Shown: positions 1 through 8,841, counted from the first letter of the stretch. The stretch is DNA of 54,774 nt from Candidatus Wallbacteria bacterium (GCA_016213845.1 JACQZN010000129.1:77268-132041); one strand, 5' to 3'. The notes: generated by a model not told the origin, from the sequence alone. Made by a program: numbers and translations.

Positions 1-800
1 ATCCGTTCATCCACACCGAGAACAACGAAGTGACCCACGAGTTCGTCGTGAGCGGCACCGGTGAGCTCCACGTCGACACCTTCGTGCGCCGCCTCAAGGA
101 TCGCTACAACGTCAACTGCGAAGTCGCCAAGCCGAAGATCCCCTACCGAGAGACGATTCGCGGCAGAGCCGAGGGCCAGGGCAAGCACAAGAAGCAGTCC
201 GGCGGCCACGGCCAGTACGGCGACTGCTGGCTGCGCCTGGAGCCGCTGCCGACCGGCACCGGGTTCGAGTTCGAGGACGCCATCGTCGGCGGAAAGATCC
301 CCAACCGGTTCATCCCCGCCGTCGAGAAGGGCGTGCGGGAAGCGATGGTCCGCGGCATCCTCGCAGGGTTCGGCATGACCGACTTCCGCTGCACCGTCTA
401 CGAGGGCTCCTACCACGCAGTCGACTCCTCGGAAATGGCGTTCAAGACCGCCGCATCCAAGGGGTTCAAGCTGGTGGCCCGCCTGGCCAAACCCGTCCTG
501 ATGGAGCCCGTGATGACCGTCGAAGTGAGCGTCCCAGAGGCGAACATGGGCGACATCATGGGCGACCTCAACAGCCGCCGCGGCCGCATCCTGGGCATGG
601 AGCCCGACGGCAAGCGCCAGATCATCAAAGCGCAGGTGCCGCTCGCAGAGCTCTACAAGTACATCATCTCCCTGCGGTCGATGACCGGCGGGCGAGGCGA
701 GTTCACGATGACCCTCTCCCACTACGAAGAGGTGCCTGCCACCGTGGCGGACGCCGTGGTGAAGGAGAGCGGCTTCGGCGCCCAGGAGGACGAGGAGTAG
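1..800 (+). CDS. Elongation factor G-like GTPase, C-terminal part (5' truncated by window)
   Basis: The open frame runs in from the left edge (codons in phase from base 3) and ends at TAG 798-800, so only about 266 residues of a roughly 690-residue protein are present. What is visible matches domains III-V of EF-G: SGTGELHVD near the start, then PYRETIRG, a KHKKQSGGHGQYGD stretch, the GGKIPNRFIPAVEKGV segment, YHAVDSSEMAFKTAA, and the domain V motif MGDLNSRRGRILGM. The KQSGGHGQYGD and GGxxPNRFIPAVEKG wording resembles the EF-G-like (fusA2-type) paralogue at least as much as canonical FusA; the G domain that would settle this is outside the window. Family role: ribosome translocation or a related ribosome-bound GTPase, cytoplasmic. 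The acidic tail (QEDEE) ends the protein. The next gene follows after 28 bp on the same strand. Confidence 0.93.
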   Translation, partial: PFIHTENNEVTHEFVVSGTGELHVDTFVRRLKDRYNVNCEVAKPKIPYRETIRGRAEGQGKHKKQSGGHGQYGDCWLRLEPLPTGTGFEFEDAIVGGKIPNRFIPAVEKGVREAMVRGILAGFGMTDFRCTVYEGSYHAVDSSEMAFKTAASKGFKLVARLAKPVLMEPVMTVEVSVPEANMGDIMGDLNSRRGRILGMEPDGKRQIIKAQVPLAELYKYIISLRSMTGGRGEFTMTLSHYEEVPATVADAVVKESGFGAQEDEE

Positions 801-828
801 CCGGGCGACGAACGACCGGTCACCGCGC

Positions 829-2994
829 GTGGAGCCTTCCCAGCGGATGGACGACACACCGGAGCCAACCTCCGGAGCCGTCGTCCCCGAGGGCCCCGTC
901 GAGCGCACGGGCGGCCGGTTGACAGACGGTCCTGCCTTGGCTGCCCGACGGCCCCAGGCCCCAGGCGAGCGGCCAGCCGAACGGCTGAGCTCGCTCTGGG
1001 GACGTCTGCTCGACTGGTTCGACCGGCGACGGCTGTACGGGCCCGTCGAGCGGGCGGCTCTCGCAGGGCTCGAGGACCGCACCGACCGGGAGCCGCTGGC
1101 GGCCGGCGGCTGGATCGCCCGGGTCGAGTTCCACGCCGTGCGAGGCGACTTCGAGCGTGCCGCGCGCGTGCTGGCAGATGTGCCGGAGAGCCTGCGCGGG
1201 CTCGCCGAGGTGGCCGGCGCCCGGGAGAAGACGCTCGCCGCCGCGATGTCGGCGCTGGCGTCGCAGCTGGGGCTGATCGGAGAGAGGGGACGGCCGCTGC
1301 AGTCCATCGCCCGTACGGCCACTGGCGGACAGCTGATCTCGGTGCGGGACGTGCTGCTCGAGGAAGTGCTGGAGATCCGGGAAGCGCTGCTGGAGTTGCG
1401 GAAGACGGACGGCCCTCCGCACCTGGTCCTTCTCCAGATGCGGAGCTCCCTGCCTCAGTGGCGGCTGGAGCGACTCCTGGAGCGTGAGACTGCCAGACGG
1501 CGGCCCGACGTGAAGGGATTCGTGGCCCGGATGGAGCCGGGGCGGTTGCGAATCAAGTGCACGATCAAGGGGATTCCGCTCACCATCGACATCGTGCTGG
1601 AGCTCGCCTCGGACGGTACGCTGCGGGTGCGCTTCGACCCCGGACCGAAGGTCTTCTGGGTGGTGCCGATTCCGCGCAGCGAGCTGGACCGGGCGCTCGA
1701 GGCGCTGGCCGCGGGCGGCCCGGAGGGCTTCATGACCGACGTCACCGGCGAGGGGTTCGTCCTCGACTTCGCCAGGCTTCTGGCGCCGATGACGTGCGAG
1801 CTGAACCTGCGCCACGTGGACCTGATGCTGGGAGAGGTTCGGACGGTAGCGGGGCGACTGGAGCCGATGGAGCCGGCAGCTCCACCGGCTCCTTTCGCGG
1901 CGGAAGCGGAATGGGAACCGCCCAGGGCACTGCCGGTGGCAAACGCCGCCGCAGCCATCCTCGAGGCGCAAGCGGCGGCTTTCTGGCCCGTAGCCTTCCT
2001 GGCTTCGTCTTCTCAGGACCAGCTGGAACGCCGGTGCCGCGCCCGGCCGCTCGACCCGGCCGTTTATCGCGAGCTGGCCCGCAAGGCACACTCGACCGGA
2101 AGACACGCAATCGCCCGAACGGCCTTCTCCGCGCTGGCCCTGCTGGACCCGGAGGATCGCGAGGCAAACGAGTACCTGAGGGCCGCGGCGGCCCGGCCGC
2201 TTCCGCCGCCGGCCGGTGTTTCGACTGCCGACCCAGGAGGCTGGCTGCGCAGCCCGGCCGAGCAACGCGAGCCGGCAAGCCGGGTCTTCCGCGCTCTGGC
2301 CGCGAAGCTCGGCTATAGCCCCGGGCCGCCCGCACCGCCGAACGCTCTCCCCGCCGGCCCCGAGCGGTTTCCCCAGCACGCCGCCTGGTTGCGGGAAGCG
2401 GCGCTCGCGCTGGGGTGCGAACCCTGTCGCCTGCTTGTCTCCGACGAGCTGGAGTCGGGTGCCGTGCCCGGCTCCGACTTCATCCTGGCCGCACCCGTGC
2501 TTGCCAGCCGGCTTGGACGTGCCGAGAGTCTGTTCGTGCTGGGTCGCGCTCTCGGACACCGCATGCTTGGCCACGTCGGCTTGACCGGCCTGAGGCCGGA
2601 CCGCCTCGCCGTCCTGGCAGGGATGGTCCATCAGCTGGGCGCCGGCTGGTACCAGGGAGCCCGCCGCTTTCGCCCCATCCGGACGCTCGATCCGTGGCTG
2701 GATGCCGCCACTGTCAGCGAACTGACCCAGCCATGCCTGGAACTCGCCCCGAAACTCGCCGTGGAGCTGCCGCTCTGGCAGGCGGGGATGCGCCAATCGG
2801 CGGACCGCGCCGGCCTCGCTGCCTGCGGGAATCTCCGCGCAGCCGCGACCGCCATACTGGCCGCTGGCGGCGGCCCCTCGACGGGTCTGCCGCTGGAACG
2901 GCTGCTGTCGCTCTGTCCCGACGACACGGTGCCGGCACGCTTCCACGCGCTGTTGCCCTTCGCCGTCTTCGAGCTCTACGGGAGCGCCGACTGA
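829..2994 (+). CDS. Uncharacterised protein with helical repeats and a degenerate M48-peptidase-like C-terminus
   Basis: I do not recognise this 721-residue protein as a named family. The GTG start at 829 has no clear ribosome site; ATG 847, in frame six codons later, is an alternative. Residues about 50-200 are helical, Ala/Arg/Leu-rich and repeat-like (a WIARVEFHAVRGDFERAARVL phrase looks TPR-like). The middle, about 220-350, is beta-rich. Near the C-terminus, LGRALGHRMLGH (about 571-582) followed some 70 residues later by QSADRAGLAACG recalls the HExxH and E-x-x-ADR-x-G-L pair of M48 metallopeptidases, but the catalytic Glu and first His pattern are missing, so it should not be an active protease of that type. 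Its TGA overlaps the ATG of the GAF/PAS protein (TGATG), so the two are probably co-translated and may work together. No signal peptide or membrane segment is evident. Confidence 0.75.
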   Translation: MEPSQRMDDTPEPTSGAVVPEGPVERTGGRLTDGPALAARRPQAPGERPAERLSSLWGRLLDWFDRRRLYGPVERAALAGLEDRTDREPLAAGGWIARVEFHAVRGDFERAARVLADVPESLRGLAEVAGAREKTLAAAMSALASQLGLIGERGRPLQSIARTATGGQLISVRDVLLEEVLEIREALLELRKTDGPPHLVLLQMRSSLPQWRLERLLERETARRRPDVKGFVARMEPGRLRIKCTIKGIPLTIDIVLELASDGTLRVRFDPGPKVFWVVPIPRSELDRALEALAAGGPEGFMTDVTGEGFVLDFARLLAPMTCELNLRHVDLMLGEVRTVAGRLEPMEPAAPPAPFAAEAEWEPPRALPVANAAAAILEAQAAAFWPVAFLASSSQDQLERRCRARPLDPAVYRELARKAHSTGRHAIARTAFSALALLDPEDREANEYLRAAAARPLPPPAGVSTADPGGWLRSPAEQREPASRVFRALAAKLGYSPGPPAPPNALPAGPERFPQHAAWLREAALALGCEPCRLLVSDELESGAVPGSDFILAAPVLASRLGRAESLFVLGRALGHRMLGHVGLTGLRPDRLAVLAGMVHQLGAGWYQGARRFRPIRTLDPWLDAATVSELTQPCLELAPKLAVELPLWQAGMRQSADRAGLAACGNLRAAATAILAAGGGPSTGLPLERLLSLCPDDTVPARFHALLPFAVFELYGSAD

Positions 2995-4508
2995 TGCAGT
3001 CGCCTGCGACGCGCAAATCGGCCCGCTCCCGGCGCGCGGCCCGCCTCAGGGAACGGATGGCGGCGCTGATGGACGCCGTCACGCTCGTCAACAGCACGCT
3101 CGAGCTCGACGTCGTCCTCGAACGCATCATGTCGCTTGCGATGCGCCTGACACAGGCCGAGGCAAGCTCCATCCTGCTCACCAACGCCAGCTCCGACGAG
3201 CTGACGTTTCATACGCAGCTCGGAGGCGCCGACCCCGGACAGCTGCGCCAGGTGCGCGTGCCGATGGACCGAAGCCTGGCCGGCTGGGTCGTCAAGAACG
3301 ACCGGCCGCTGCGCATCGACGACGCAGCTGCCGACGAGCGGTTCTTCCGGGAGGCAGACCGGACGACCCACTTCCAGACCCGCTCCGTCCTGGCGGTGCC
3401 CGTCAAGGAGCGCGACCGAGTGATCGGCACTGTCCAGGTTCTCAACAAGTCCGGCGGCGCCGCCTTCGACGAGGAGGACGAGGACATCCTCGTCGCGATG
3501 GCGGGTCACGTCGGAACTGCAATCCACAACAGCCGCACCTATCAGGAGCTGCTCGACGAAAAACGCGCGCTGGAGGCGATCGTCGGGAGCCTGGCGGACG
3601 GAATCGTGGTGACCGGCCCCGACGGGGAGCTGCGCCAGCTCAACGAGGCCGCACGGCGGATGTTCGGTCTGGTGGAGGGCCAGGAGCGCTCCGTGCTCCT
3701 GGAGGTCTTCCTGGCGGGCCTGCCCGGGCTTGGGGCCACGACCTCGGACGTCGTGCTGCTGAAGCCGCGCGGACGAGTGTTGTCAGTGCGGGTGACGCCG
3801 TTCAATTCGGCGCGCGGCTCCTCGCAAGGCCTCGTGGCGGCTCTGCGGGACGTGACCGAGACGCGCGTGGGGCAACGCCGTCGCGACGAGGTCTTCGCCG
3901 CGGGACTGCACAGCCTCCTCCACGGCGTCGAGGAGCTCCAGGCCAAGCCGCCCGGCGGCGCTCCAGATGCCCGACTCGAGCGGCTCCACCGGGACGCACG
4001 CAACCTGACCTGGTTCTCCGACATCGAGATGGGGCCCGTCCGGCTCTTGCGCCGGCTGTCGGTGATGGCGGAGATGGTGGCAAAGGCAACGGGGGCCTGG
4101 AGCTCGGCCGCGGGCATCGCCGTCGATCTCGAAGTCGCCCGGGACCTGCCCCAGGTCTACGTGGACACCAAGCAGCTCTCCGAGGCGCTGGAGCTGACGC
4201 TGGCCGCGTGCGCCCGGCTGCTCCCTGCCGGGGGCCGCTTGCGGGTAGGGCTGGCGCCCGAGGGAAAGTCCGTGGTCACACGACTGGAAGGAGAAAGCGA
4301 CTCCGTAGAACTGGCTTCCATCGCGTCGCTCCTGGAGGAGCGCCAGCAGGTCGACCAGTTCCTATCCATCGCAGGCGGACAGATCGATCTCTCGCTCGCC
4401 TACGCCCGCCACATCCTCGACAGCCACGGTGGGACGCTCGACTTCGAGCGCTCCGCAGGCACCTTCCGGTTCCGGTTCGCAGTGCCGTCATGGCGGGAGG
4501 CCTCATGA
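2994..4508 (+). CDS. GAF-PAS sensor protein with a degenerate histidine-kinase core
   Basis: 504 residues. ATG 2994 overlaps the upstream stop (TGATG) and is followed directly by a basic N-terminus. Residues about 35-185 form a GAF domain (LDVVLERIMSLAMRLTQAEA, then RSVLAVPVKERDRVIGTVQVLNK, a very typical GAF core). About 195-300 is a PAS-like region (IVGSLADGIVVTGPDGELRQLNEAARRMF). The rest occupies the place of HisKA/HATPase, but the H-box lacks the SHELRTP signature (here AAGLHSLLHGVEEL), the N-box Asn is gone (LELTLAACARLLPAGG), and no DxGxG is visible, while the terminal ARHILDSHGGTLDFE is kinase-like. It is therefore probably a sensory pseudokinase, cytoplasmic, with no membrane segment. 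It overlaps the RsbW-like gene downstream by 4 bp, which suggests a signalling pair. Confidence 0.85.
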   Translation: MQSPATRKSARSRRAARLRERMAALMDAVTLVNSTLELDVVLERIMSLAMRLTQAEASSILLTNASSDELTFHTQLGGADPGQLRQVRVPMDRSLAGWVVKNDRPLRIDDAAADERFFREADRTTHFQTRSVLAVPVKERDRVIGTVQVLNKSGGAAFDEEDEDILVAMAGHVGTAIHNSRTYQELLDEKRALEAIVGSLADGIVVTGPDGELRQLNEAARRMFGLVEGQERSVLLEVFLAGLPGLGATTSDVVLLKPRGRVLSVRVTPFNSARGSSQGLVAALRDVTETRVGQRRRDEVFAAGLHSLLHGVEELQAKPPGGAPDARLERLHRDARNLTWFSDIEMGPVRLLRRLSVMAEMVAKATGAWSSAAGIAVDLEVARDLPQVYVDTKQLSEALELTLAACARLLPAGGRLRVGLAPEGKSVVTRLEGESDSVELASIASLLEERQQVDQFLSIAGGQIDLSLAYARHILDSHGGTLDFERSAGTFRFRFAVPSWREAS

Positions 4509-4927
4509 TCCCGCTCCGCGGATTCACGCGCCTGGAGCTGCCGGCCGAGCTGGCATCCCTGGCGAAAGTCGACGCCCATTTCCGCTCCCTTCTTTCGGCC
4601 GCAGGCGTCGCTGCTGTCGTCTCCGAGGACATCGTGCTGTCCGTCAACGAGGCGATGAACAACGCCGTCGACCACGGCTCCCGCTACCAGCGCGACCTGA
4701 CGGTAACACTCGATTACCGCCTGGAAAGCGACCGCTTCGTCCTGCTGCTGACCGACCCGGGCGGGCGAACCTTCGACCCGGGCTACTTCCGCGAGCTGGC
4801 CATTCGAAAGGACTGGGCCATCGGCGGCCGCGGCATCCTCATCATGCACGAGCTGATGGACGAGCTGCTTTTCTTCTTCATCCCCGGCCGCAGCACAACG
4901 GTGATGCTGGCCAAGGCGCTGGGGTGA
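4505..4927 (+). CDS. RsbW-like ATP-binding protein (HATPase_c_2, anti-sigma/serine kinase type)
   Basis: 140 residues, the usual size for stand-alone RsbW/SpoIIAB-type ATPases. The N-box NEAMNNAVDHG (about 43-53) and the ATP-lid region with TDPGGRTFDP and GGRGILIMHELMDEL are intact, so unlike its neighbour it should bind ATP. The start ATG 4505 is preceded by GGGAGG at 4495-4500, ideally spaced; an in-frame ATG at 4490 has no comparable site. It overlaps the GAF/PAS gene by ATGA. In the family, such proteins bind and inhibit a sigma factor or phosphorylate an anti-anti-sigma (STAS) protein. No sigma, STAS or SpoIIE-phosphatase gene lies in this window, so its partner is unknown; the adjacent degenerate kinase is a candidate input. 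Confidence 0.87.
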   Translation: MIPLRGFTRLELPAELASLAKVDAHFRSLLSAAGVAAVVSEDIVLSVNEAMNNAVDHGSRYQRDLTVTLDYRLESDRFVLLLTDPGGRTFDPGYFRELAIRKDWAIGGRGILIMHELMDELLFFFIPGRSTTVMLAKALG

Positions 4928-4978
4928 GGCATGAGGCTTGAGGGGTGAGGCTTGAGGGGTGAGGCTTGAGGGGGGTGA
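4924..4978 (+). repeat. Tandem short-word repeat (GAGGCTTGAGGGGT units)
   Basis: Three to four copies of a 14-bp unit built on GAGGCTTGAGG begin right at the stop of the RsbW-like gene. The reverse complement of the unit (CCTCAAGCCTC) recurs at 24721-24764 and 26920-26949. I see no open reading frame in it and no terminator-like stem. Confidence 0.85.
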
Positions 4979-5026
4979 TAGCCGGCGTGGGATTTCGCCC
5001 GCTCGACGGCTGTGGCCATCCGAGCC

Positions 5027-5061
5027 TGCTGGCTACTGACTACTGGCTACTGGCTACTCCC
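5027..5061 (+). repeat. Tandem short-word repeat (CTGGCTACTGACTA type)
   Basis: About five copies of a 7-bp word, ACTGGCT or ACTGACT, lie about 50 bp after the GAGGCTTGAGG array. The same words occur in reverse complement (TAGTCAG/TAGCCAG) at 26811-26841. The two arrays together fill most of the 243-bp gap before the VWA gene. Confidence 0.83.
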
Positions 5062-5170
5062 TAGCTGGCCATCCGCGGCGAATTGTGGTTTCCTGAGAAC
5101 GGAGGAACCCGGACGGGGGGAGTCTGTCAGAGAGGTCGAAACGACTTCGAAGAAGAGCCGGAGGTTCGAG

Positions 5171-6586
5171 ATGCAACGCTGGAAAGTACCCGCAATCCTG
5201 GCTGGCGCCGTGGCTGCAGTCGTCGTCGGGCTGGGGCCCTGGATTCGTTCTCCGTTCGCCACCGTCACCCGGCACGAGCCGCCCCCCAGGCCGCCGATCG
5301 TCACGCCCCACACGGTCGCCCCTGTGACCAGCCTGGGCGGCATCACGATGGAGGTGCTGCCGAGCCAGTCGGCCACGCGCGCCGCGCAAGACTCCGATCT
5401 GTTCGTGGCCGTGCGGCTGACGGCCCGCTCGATGCCGTCGGTCGCCCGCCCGCCGCTGAACCTGGCCCTGGTGCTCGACAAGAGCGGCAGCATGACCAGC
5501 GAGCGCAAGATCGACTACCTCCGCAAGGCGGCCAAGCAGCTGGTCGAGACGCTTTCGCCCAGCGACGTCCTCTCCATCGTCGTCTACGACAGCGAGGTCG
5601 AGCTTCTTGCCGCGGCCAGCCCCGTGCAGGACAAGGCGCGCCTGTGCAAGCTGATCGATGCGATCACGCCCAGTGGCTCGACGAACCTCTCGGGCGGCTT
5701 CCTCAGAGGCTGCGAAGAGGTGACGAAGAACCGGCAGACCGGCTGGATCAACCGGGTGCTCCTGATGACCGACGGCCTGGCCAACAATGGCGAAACCGAT
5801 CCGGCGCGCCTGAACCGCATGGCTGCGGAGTGGCACGCGAAGGGCATCACACTGAGCACGTTCGGAATGGGTGCGGAGTTCAACGAGGATCTCCTCCAAG
5901 GCATGGCAGAATCGGGGTCCGGCCAGTACCACTTCATCGAGAGTCCGGAGCAGGTCTCGGGGATCTATGCCTCCGAGCTCAAGGATCTGATGCAGACGGC
6001 GGCCCGCCAGGCTGTCCTGCGCATCACCCCCGCAGCAGGCGTCCGTGTCGGCGATGTGTACGGCTACTCCGTCCGGCGCGACGGGAGCTCGACGCTGGTT
6101 GCCCTGGGCGATCTCTACGGAGGCCAGACCCGAAAGGTGGTCCTCCGGCTGACGCTCGACTCGGCCCAGCCCGGCAGCCGGCCTGTCGGAGCCTTCGAGC
6201 TGGCCTTCAGGGATGTCCAGAGCGATTCCCCTCAGCGCCTGAGCCGCCCGCTGGCCGTCGAAGCCGTGGACGACGACGCCCGCGTGGCCGCTTCCCGCGA
6301 TCTGCGGGTCCTGGAAACGGTGGAGTCGACTCAGGCCGCCGTCACGCTCGATTCGGCCATGCGCCTCTACCAGACGGGAAAGCGGGACGAGGCCAAGCGC
6401 GTGCTCATGAACCAGCTGTCGCTGACGACCGACCGCAACAGGAAGGAACTGAAGAGCCAGGCCCTCGACACCCAGGTGCAGAGTTACCGCTCGATGCTCA
6501 ACCGCTTCGACGCCCCGATGAGCGACGCTCAGAGCAGCCTCGCCGTCAAGCGCGGCAAGGTCATGGCCCTGGAGGCCGCACGGTGA
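5171..6586 (+). CDS. Exported von Willebrand factor A domain protein
   Basis: 471 residues. ATG 5171 follows a GGAGG at 5160-5164 with ideal spacing, so I prefer it to earlier in-frame codons. Residues about 6-25 form a hydrophobic signal/anchor segment (AILAGAVAAVVVGLGPW), followed by a Pro-rich linker. The VWA domain (about 95-290) has a complete MIDAS site: DKSGS with Asp103, Ser105 and Ser107, Thr171 in SGSTNL, and Asp201 in LMTDG. After the VWA comes a beta-rich region (about 300-390), then a helical, TPR-like C-terminus (MRLYQTGKRDEAKRVLMNQ). Family knowledge: such proteins bind metal-dependent protein ligands at or outside the cytoplasmic membrane. The membrane coiled-coil gene follows 154 bp downstream on the same strand. 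The exact ligand is unknown. Confidence 0.9.
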   Translation: MQRWKVPAILAGAVAAVVVGLGPWIRSPFATVTRHEPPPRPPIVTPHTVAPVTSLGGITMEVLPSQSATRAAQDSDLFVAVRLTARSMPSVARPPLNLALVLDKSGSMTSERKIDYLRKAAKQLVETLSPSDVLSIVVYDSEVELLAAASPVQDKARLCKLIDAITPSGSTNLSGGFLRGCEEVTKNRQTGWINRVLLMTDGLANNGETDPARLNRMAAEWHAKGITLSTFGMGAEFNEDLLQGMAESGSGQYHFIESPEQVSGIYASELKDLMQTAARQAVLRITPAAGVRVGDVYGYSVRRDGSSTLVALGDLYGGQTRKVVLRLTLDSAQPGSRPVGAFELAFRDVQSDSPQRLSRPLAVEAVDDDARVAASRDLRVLETVESTQAAVTLDSAMRLYQTGKRDEAKRVLMNQLSLTTDRNRKELKSQALDTQVQSYRSMLNRFDAPMSDAQSSLAVKRGKVMALEAAR

Positions 6587-6740
6587 AGAGGCTGCTCCTG
6601 GACCCAGGTCCCACCGATTGCTGGATTCCTGCACGCAAACTCTCAGCGCTCGATAGCCAGGCAACTCCCCGCGCGGCCTGGCGACAGCAGCCCAGTGGTG
6701 GTTCGGGGGCGAAGCCCCTGAGGGAGAGCCCCCCCCACCC

Positions 6741-7925
6741 GTGACCCTCCCGGAAACCGAAACGCTTCCGACAGCCGCCGCGCAGGTCCTCGCGCGGAGA
6801 GCTCCCGCGACGATTGGAACGGTCGAGGTTCACCGGCCAGCCCAGCTAGCCCGAACGACCGGGGCCGTGGCTGCGACGCTCGGAGCCGCGGCGATGGCCT
6901 TCCCGCTGTTCGCCCCGATGTGGCAGCCCCTTCTCCTGGCGTGCGCCGTCTTCGCTGGCATCCACGCCGGACTGGGCGCCCAGGCGCGGGCGCGCGACAC
7001 ACTCCTCGGGTTCCTCCCCGCAGCGGCCGTGGCTCAGTGGGTAGTGCCTGCGTACCCCGCCTTTGGATTCCTGATCGTCGGCGCGCTGGCGGGCTGGGCC
7101 GCCGGCGCCGGCGTCCGGGACGGAGTTGCGCGAGTATCGGTGGTCCTGGGTGTGGCGCTGGCCACCCTGCTCGGAAATGCCTTCATCAGCGTGGCCTCCT
7201 CGGTCAACCTGTTGGCCGGGCTGGTTCCCGCGGCCGTCGTAGCCCTGGCCGCAGGCGCCTTGCAGGGCGCGCTCATCGGACTCGGATCGTTGCCGCGCCA
7301 CCTGGTGCTCGAGCGCGATCCGGTGGAGCTGCTGTACGAGGAATCGCGCGTGATGCCCGGCGCCGAGATGCGGGACTACCTGGAGCGCTCGATGCGGCTC
7401 TACCGGCAGGTTCGCAGGTGCCTGAGCGACGGCTTGCGGCTGGCGCGCGAGGTCGACGCCGACCGCTTCCTGGAGGATCTGACGCAGCTGATGACGGCAA
7501 CCTTCCGCCTGGCGCGCCGCTGGCGGGAGATCGAGTTGTTCCTGGAGCAGGCCGATGCCGCCGGCACCCGACAGCGCCTGGCGGCCACCGAGAGCAAGCT
7601 CGGCTCGCTCGCCGACCCCTTCGCCCGGCGCCAGTACGAACAAGTGGCCGAGTCGCTCAAGCGCCGCCTGGAACACCTGGACGACATGGTCCACGGCCGC
7701 GAGCGCGTCATCGGCAGCCTGAACTACTACTACACGACCCTCGAAGAGATGCTGCTCTCGCTGATGCGACTCAAAGCGAGCGACGCGCAGTCGACCAGCC
7801 TGGAGCTCAACGCCCTGGCAGGCAGAGTGCGCAGCCTGAACTCAGAAATGGAGATGACGGCGCGTGCGGTCGAGGAACTCGACTTCGCCGCGGACGCCCA
7901 GCCTCCCGCGCTGCCGAAGAGCTGA
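6741..7925 (+). CDS. Membrane protein with long C-terminal coiled coil, function unknown
   Basis: 394 residues from GTG 6741; the ribosome site is weak and the start is uncertain. Residues about 35-200 hold roughly five or six hydrophobic segments (AATLGAAAMAFPLF, PLLLACAVFAGIHAG, AFGFLIVGALAGWAAGAG, VSVVLGVALATLLGNAF, NLLAGLVPAAVVALAAGAL). The remaining half is charged, helical and largely coiled coil (EMRDYLERSMRLYRQVRRCL, then RLEHLDDMVHGRERVIGSL and EMLLSLMRLKASD), presumably cytoplasmic. I do not recognise the family; the arrangement of a membrane bundle plus a helical cytosolic stalk could suit a scaffold or sensor. It ends 7 bp from the stop of the convergent exported-protein gene. Confidence 0.78.
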   Translation: MTLPETETLPTAAAQVLARRAPATIGTVEVHRPAQLARTTGAVAATLGAAAMAFPLFAPMWQPLLLACAVFAGIHAGLGAQARARDTLLGFLPAAAVAQWVVPAYPAFGFLIVGALAGWAAGAGVRDGVARVSVVLGVALATLLGNAFISVASSVNLLAGLVPAAVVALAAGALQGALIGLGSLPRHLVLERDPVELLYEESRVMPGAEMRDYLERSMRLYRQVRRCLSDGLRLAREVDADRFLEDLTQLMTATFRLARRWREIELFLEQADAAGTRQRLAATESKLGSLADPFARRQYEQVAESLKRRLEHLDDMVHGRERVIGSLNYYYTTLEEMLLSLMRLKASDAQSTSLELNALAGRVRSLNSEMEMTARAVEELDFAADAQPPALPKS

Positions 7926-7932
7926 GCCGCCC

Positions 7933-8841
7933 TCAGCGGCCCATCCGCTCGAATCGCAGGGTCCGCGAGGCCTCCCGGCTGTATGACCCGGAAGAGGCGC
8001 GATAGCGGAAATCGAGGCGCGTCTCGTCGCTCGGCTCGGGCGTGTAATCCTGCCCGTACTTCACGATTCGCAGGCAGACCTGGTATTCGCCGCCGTCGAC
8101 CAGGTACTGGCTTCCCGGGTTGAAGGGACCACCCTTCTCGATGACGATGCGCTGCCGGGAGCTGCCGGGCTCCGGCCGGTAGACCCCGGAGGCGATCAGC
8201 TTGTCGGGCCAGAGATTGCGCTTGCGGTGAACAGTGAACGGATAGGTGGTCGCAGCGTTCCCGTCGTCGGCCAGACCCGGGTCGTCGAACTCGATGACCA
8301 TCGGTTCCTCGGGGAGTCCCGTGCCGACGCGCGCGCCCGTCAGCGCGTTCGGTGGCCGGATCGCGTGGCGGCCCCTGGGCGTCAAGGAGAATGCCACGGC
8401 GCCCTCGGCCTGAGAGCTGGCCGGCGCAAACGCTGTGAGCTGACCCGAGTAGGTCCATGAAGTTCGAACGGGCGTCAGCGTGACGCGGATGGAGGGCTGG
8501 CCGTAGCTGTGAGTAGCCGCCACGGCAAACGCCTCGATCTCACCCGGGCGCAGAGGCGCCGGTCGTTCGAGCCGCACAGTGACCTGGATGGGCCGCTCCG
8601 AGTAGGTCGGCTCGTGCCAGGAGGGCGGTGATGGAGGCGTCGGGGGCGGGTCCTGACGGGTGGCGCCTCGAGCCTTTCCCCAGTAACCGGGCGCGACTTC
8701 CACTTGCGCGACGATACGCGCTGTCATCACGTCGGAGCTCTCGCGCCAGGACCGGTACAGCGTCTGCGCCGAGCACTCGCCGGCGAGGGCCCCGAACATG
8801 AAGACTGCTACCGCGAAGAACCCGATTTTACGTGAAAACAC
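7933..8841 (-). CDS. Exported protein of unknown function
   Basis: 302 residues when started at GTG 8841, chosen because GGAGG (8852-8848) lies 6 nt upstream and the product then begins directly with a signal peptide (FSRKIGFFAVAVFMFGALAGECSAQ, predicted cleavage after SAQ). An earlier in-frame ATG (8928) would add 29 residues with no export signal. The mature part is beta-rich with a Pro-rich stretch near residues 65-75 and repeated Arg/Tyr patterns (YPFTVHRKRNLWPDKLI; YQVCLRIVKYGQDY). No enzyme motif is seen. It lies in a leftward run of exported-protein genes (to 11402) and converges with the membrane coiled-coil gene. Confidence 0.8.
   Translation of the reverse strand: MFSRKIGFFAVAVFMFGALAGECSAQTLYRSWRESSDVMTARIVAQVEVAPGYWGKARGATRQDPPPTPPSPPSWHEPTYSERPIQVTVRLERPAPLRPGEIEAFAVAATHSYGQPSIRVTLTPVRTSWTYSGQLTAFAPASSQAEGAVAFSLTPRGRHAIRPPNALTGARVGTGLPEEPMVIEFDDPGLADDGNAATTYPFTVHRKRNLWPDKLIASGVYRPEPGSSRQRIVIEKGGPFNPGSQYLVDGGEYQVCLRIVKYGQDYTPEPSDETRLDFRYRASSGSYSREASRTLRFERMGR

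Noticed and set aside
820..2946. A 708-codon open frame on the minus strand opposite the 829-2994 gene
   Set aside because: It is a high-GC shadow: low-complexity Arg/Gly/Pro-rich product, no recognisable motif, and the plus-strand frame has coupled neighbours.
5054..6664. A long minus-strand frame (536 codons) opposite the VWA gene
   Set aside because: The plus strand carries a complete VWA domain with ribosome site; the antisense product has no domain signature.
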